Assembly (NCBI RefSeq): GCF_015222005.1
Contig: NZ_JADFFL010000003.1
Span: 620,001 to 684,000, forward strand
Length of the DNA: 64,000 nucleotides
Source: Mucilaginibacter myungsuensis
GTDB taxonomy: Bacteria; Bacteroidota; Bacteroidia; Sphingobacteriales; Sphingobacteriaceae
Direction of reading: 5' to 3'
Shown here: positions 61,901-64,000 of the stretch, one piece after another
How positions within the stretch are numbered: position 1 is the first letter of the stretch
Layout: each line of letters starts with the position of its first letter
Made by a program: the position numbers and the translations under genes
The notes under the pieces: model-generated
Told to the model about the DNA's origin: nothing
Databases searched by the model: none
Seen by the model: only the letters and a program-made list of their open reading frames with translations

Positions 61901-64000
61901 CAGCCTGTTGCCTAATGGCCTGTTGCTGGATTATACCCCGTGGACAGTTAGCCCGACCAATGCCTTACAATTTGGTGGTAAAGGTATTTTGGCGAAAGAC
62001 TTCGCCATATCCAACGCCGGGCAAACATTGAGTATCAACAGTAACACACCTGAGTATAACTCGCCGCTTACGGTTGCCTTCACAAATTTTAAAATAGAAA
62101 CGCTGACCAAAATGGCCCAGCAGGATACCTTGCTGGTAGGTGGTACCATCAACGGTAAAGCCGAGGTAAGTAACCTGCAAGCGTCGCCGCAATTTACTGC
62201 GGGTATCAACATAGGCGATTTTAGCTTTAAAGGCGATACCGTTGGTAACATTGCGATCAAGGTAAATAACCAAACAGCTAATGCATTTGCGGCCAACGTC
62301 AATATCACGGGCAAAGGCAACCAGGTTACGTTAGATGGCCTTTACTACACCGCGCCTGAAAGCAGGATGGATATGAGCCTGAACATCGTTACCTTGAATA
62401 TGAAGAGCATCGAGGGCTTCAGTTTTGGGGCTATCCGCAGGGCAAGCGGCAACATTACCGGTCAAATGAAGATCACCGGTACGCCAAGCGCGCCTGTGGT
62501 GCGTGGCGATGTCAATTTTAACGAGGTAGGCTTTAATGTGAGTATGCTTAACTCGTACTTCCGCATGCCTAAGGAGAGCATCACCTTTAACGATGATGGC
62601 GTTCGCTTTAACAACTTTACCCTGATCGACTCGCTGAATAATAAAGCCGTAGTGAGCGGTACGGTTTACACTAAAACCTATACCGATTTCCGTTTTGGTT
62701 TGGATATTAACGCGGATAATTTCCGTGCGGTCAACTCTACTAAGTCGGATAACAAACTATTCTATGGCAAGCTGTTCATCAATACCCGTGTAAAGATACG
62801 CGGCACCATGGATAAGCCCGAGGTGGATGCCAACCTGACTGTGAACGAGCAAACCGATATGACCTTTGTACTACCGACCAATGACCCGGCGGTTGAGGAC
62901 CGTAAAGGCGTGGTTTATTTTGCCAATGCCAACGCACCTAAGCTCGACTCGATCATGCTGGCTAAGCAGTTAGATTCGCTGAAGAAGTCGGACATTACCG
63001 GTATGGATATATCCGCACAATTGAACGTGGATAAGAACGCCGCCTTCCACATTGTGATCGATGAGCGTAACGGTGACGTGGTGCACCTGAAAGGTGACGC
63101 GCAACTGAACGCCGGGATAGACCCAAGCGGCAAGATCAACCTGACGGGTACTTATACCGTCAACTCGGGGTCTTACGCCCTATCATACGCAACTGTCAAC
63201 CGTAAGTTCGATTTCAAAAATGGTAGTACTATCATCTGGACGGGCGACCCGACCAGTGCTATTGTGGACTTGACCGCTGTTTATGTGGCCAAAGTACCGC
63301 CAATAGATCTGGTAGAACAACAATTGACCGGCGATGAAACCCAGCGTACCATGTACAAGCAAAGGTTACCTTTCAACGTTAACCTGAATTTGAAGGATCA
63401 GCTAATGTCGCCAAAGATCACTTTCGACATTGTGTTGCCGGATAGCAACTATACCGTATCGCCGGACGTGGTGAATACCGTTGAGAACCGTTTAGCGCAA
63501 GTAAGGCAAGATCCTAACGAGTTAAACAAGCAGGTACTGGGCGTGCTGGTGTTAGGTCACTTTATCGGTGACAATCCATTGGCCAGTCAGGGCGGTAGCA
63601 CAGGCGTGGATGGCGCTATACGTAATAGCGTAAGCAGTTTACTATCGGATCAATTGAATAAACTGGCAGGCGACCTGATCGGTGGTGTGGCTTTAAGTTT
63701 CGACCTGGAATCGGGCGCGGATTACTCGACAGGCACGCAGCAGAACCGCACGGATCTTAACGTTGGCTTGTCTAAACAGTTCCTGAATGACCGTTTGACG
63801 GTTACTGTGGGTAACAACTTTAACCTGGAGGGTCAGAATCAGCCGGGCCAAAAAGCGACCAATATTGCCGGTAACCTTTCGGTGAATTACAAATTAAGTA
63901 AGGATGGCCGTTACCGTTTGCGCGCTTACCGCAAAGATGAGTATATCGTAATTCAGGGCCAGGTTGTGGAGACCGGCGTGGCCTTCAGTGTGACTGCAGA
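58977..64000 (+). CDS. tamB: Translocation and assembly module protein TamB (cut by window end)
   Basis: 1674 residues are visible and the frame stays open to the window end. It begins with a TTG at 58977, the only start between an in-frame TGA at 58962 and the membrane anchor (TILWIIASVLILVLLIVVLL). A long beta-helical body follows with an asparagine- and aspartate-rich composition and repeated short strands, and the C-terminal DUF490 domain is recognisable from about residue 1350 (DLTAVYVAKVPPIDLVEQQL, GGVALSFDLESGADYSTGTQ). TamB bridges the inner and outer membranes and helps move lipids or outer-membrane proteins. Confidence 0.88.
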   Translation, partial: MEKFGRIALKTILWIIASVLILVLLIVVLLQVPSVQNFAKDKAVTFLQDKIKTKVQIGHISLGLPKLIVLENVYFEDQKKDTLIAGEKLKVDISLLKLLNNKVEVNEINLKGITAKVYRGQDSVFNFDYIIKAFAGGPKTEPAPKDTSAGMVISLDKIILDKINISYKDLTTGNDVKFLLGHFDTRIKDFDLDKMKFSIPKINLSDVNAKIIQTPQGSSIAQAATVDTATAPLDMTLDIGTVDISRIKLDYRSKEMSTKMDLGKLLVEMDDIDLKNQRIGIKNIALNDTKAGLILNKPTTVAEAVVKTAKKIDTLVTAPNSNKPWRVRLERMTFNNDDIKFDNNAQKPIARGLDYGHMDIKGLTTEIKGLSYSPDTIAGRIENLAFNEKSGLKINTFHTTFLYGPKGAYLKDLLLETPNTTLQKSVEVSYPSLDAISKDVGSLGINADLDGSKLGLRDVLLLMPTMASMEPFKSSPGSVFKIDGKVTGKVSDLKIPNIEISGMGRTHIKATAYMRGLPDVNKATFDLDLKDFTTTRGDIFRLAPKGTIPASVSVPENINLKGTFKGGIKNFKANMQLRTNLGAVDLNAIFNGARKGRETYNANVKLKDVNVGALTKQPQMVGRVTANAKVRGTGIDPKNLSLQFEGDVKSVYVKGYNYKDLVMKGTASNGKYDVTARMKDPNINFALNAKADMTQKYPAVNATLLVDSINLQALKFVKDPMRFHGKLIADVPTADPDYLNADISLTDMLLVNKGERIALDTVTLKSTATADSSTLYLKLPMLKARMAGKYKLTEVGTALQDVINKYYNTDAAGGATAAARAKIDSANRAKIKNNKPIKPAYSPQQFTFGLTMVKTPLVSKFVPNLKTLDPVNINGRFDSNTGELTVNGTIPKVVYGTNVVTNGKLNVNTNNNALNYALTVDEIDAGTSLKLLYPSITGSAKDNKLNLNVQVRDADKKERFRIAGVFAALQNEYQFSLLPNGLLLDYTPWTVSPTNALQFGGKGILAKDFAISNAGQTLSINSNTPEYNSPLTVAFTNFKIETLTKMAQQDTLLVGGTINGKAEVSNLQASPQFTAGINIGDFSFKGDTVGNIAIKVNNQTANAFAANVNITGKGNQVTLDGLYYTAPESRMDMSLNIVTLNMKSIEGFSFGAIRRASGNITGQMKITGTPSAPVVRGDVNFNEVGFNVSMLNSYFRMPKESITFNDDGVRFNNFTLIDSLNNKAVVSGTVYTKTYTDFRFGLDINADNFRAVNSTKSDNKLFYGKLFINTRVKIRGTMDKPEVDANLTVNEQTDMTFVLPTNDPAVEDRKGVVYFANANAPKLDSIMLAKQLDSLKKSDITGMDISAQLNVDKNAAFHIVIDERNGDVVHLKGDAQLNAGIDPSGKINLTGTYTVNSGSYALSYATVNRKFDFKNGSTIIWTGDPTSAIVDLTAVYVAKVPPIDLVEQQLTGDETQRTMYKQRLPFNVNLNLKDQLMSPKITFDIVLPDSNYTVSPDVVNTVENRLAQVRQDPNELNKQVLGVLVLGHFIGDNPLASQGGSTGVDGAIRNSVSSLLSDQLNKLAGDLIGGVALSFDLESGADYSTGTQQNRTDLNVGLSKQFLNDRLTVTVGNNFNLEGQNQPGQKATNIAGNLSVNYKLSKDGRYRLRAYRKDEYIVIQGQVVETGVAFSVTA

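Noticed and set aside
59726..63139. Several minus-strand open frames opposite tamB
   Set aside because: They are short, overlap each other, and are explained by the codon use of tamB; none has a recognisable domain.
1..64000. tRNA, rRNA or complete insertion sequences
   Set aside because: I looked through the intergenic gaps and found no cloverleaf-type T-loop sequences, no rRNA-like stretches and no transposase gene.

Overview
The window looks like a chromosomal segment of a Bacteroidota bacterium, most likely family Sphingobacteriaceae (Mucilaginibacter- or Pedobacter-like). This is an inference from gene content: a Complex I operon with separate nuoC and nuoD, an exbB-exbD-exbD-tonB cluster with a PstS-like lipoprotein, OmpA with a thrombospondin type 3 linker, LytS/LytTR signalling, a glycoside hydrolase family 3 lipid-of-periplasm type enzyme, a DUF1080 protein and TamB. 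It is supported by many copies of the Bacteroidota -7 promoter box TAnnTTTG close to start codons. I saw no rRNA, tRNA, CRISPR array, integrase or intact insertion sequence.

Layout. 1-6232 (minus): NADH:quinone oxidoreductase genes nuoA, then nuoB-C-D-E-F, a Uma2-type nuclease-fold gene, and the start of nuoG, which runs off the window. A terminator and a new promoter separate nuoA from nuoB. 6319-12219 (minus): the Ton energising cluster exbB-exbD-exbD-tonB, followed by a small membrane protein, a PstS-like lipoprotein and a periplasmic TPR protein. 12771-22213: housekeeping genes (MeaB GTPase, Xaa-Pro aminopeptidase, OmpA, a 47-residue membrane protein, RidA, an EamA permease, RecG, signal peptidase I, thioredoxin). 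22367-24008: three poorly characterised genes. 24170-27673 (minus): class I ribonucleotide reductase nrdB-nrdA with a long palindromic leader/operator region. 28116-29310: hairpin-rich repeats around a DUF1080 gene.

29369-37886 is a surface-glycan region (glycosyltransferases, an MsbA-type ABC exporter, a metallophosphoesterase, an N-terminally truncated methyltransferase, FkbM methyltransferase and an acyltransferase). 38028-43413 holds an outer-membrane barrel, a GH3 enzyme, a toxin-antitoxin-like triad whose first gene carries an in-frame stop, an L,D-transpeptidase, and two related membrane genes of which one is frameshifted. 43565-48975: a UvrD-type helicase-nuclease, an M28 peptidase and a membrane protein. 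49392-53789: an ABC-2 transporter with a small membrane protein, divergent from a LytS/LytTR two-component pair. 53802-58571 (minus): dnaE, a TraB/GumN protein and an orphan antitoxin-like gene. 58977-64000: tamB, running off the window.

Intergenic regions carry several families of imperfect palindromic repeats, some with two copies in the window (13643/21813, 16775/22216, 30307/35362). The most unusual items are the nuclease-fold gene inside the Complex I operon, the translationally coupled triad with a nonsense codon at 40587-41409, the six-hairpin cluster at 28116-28335, the palindromic element next to the nrd promoter, and the divergent ABC exporter / LytTR locus with its small membrane peptide.
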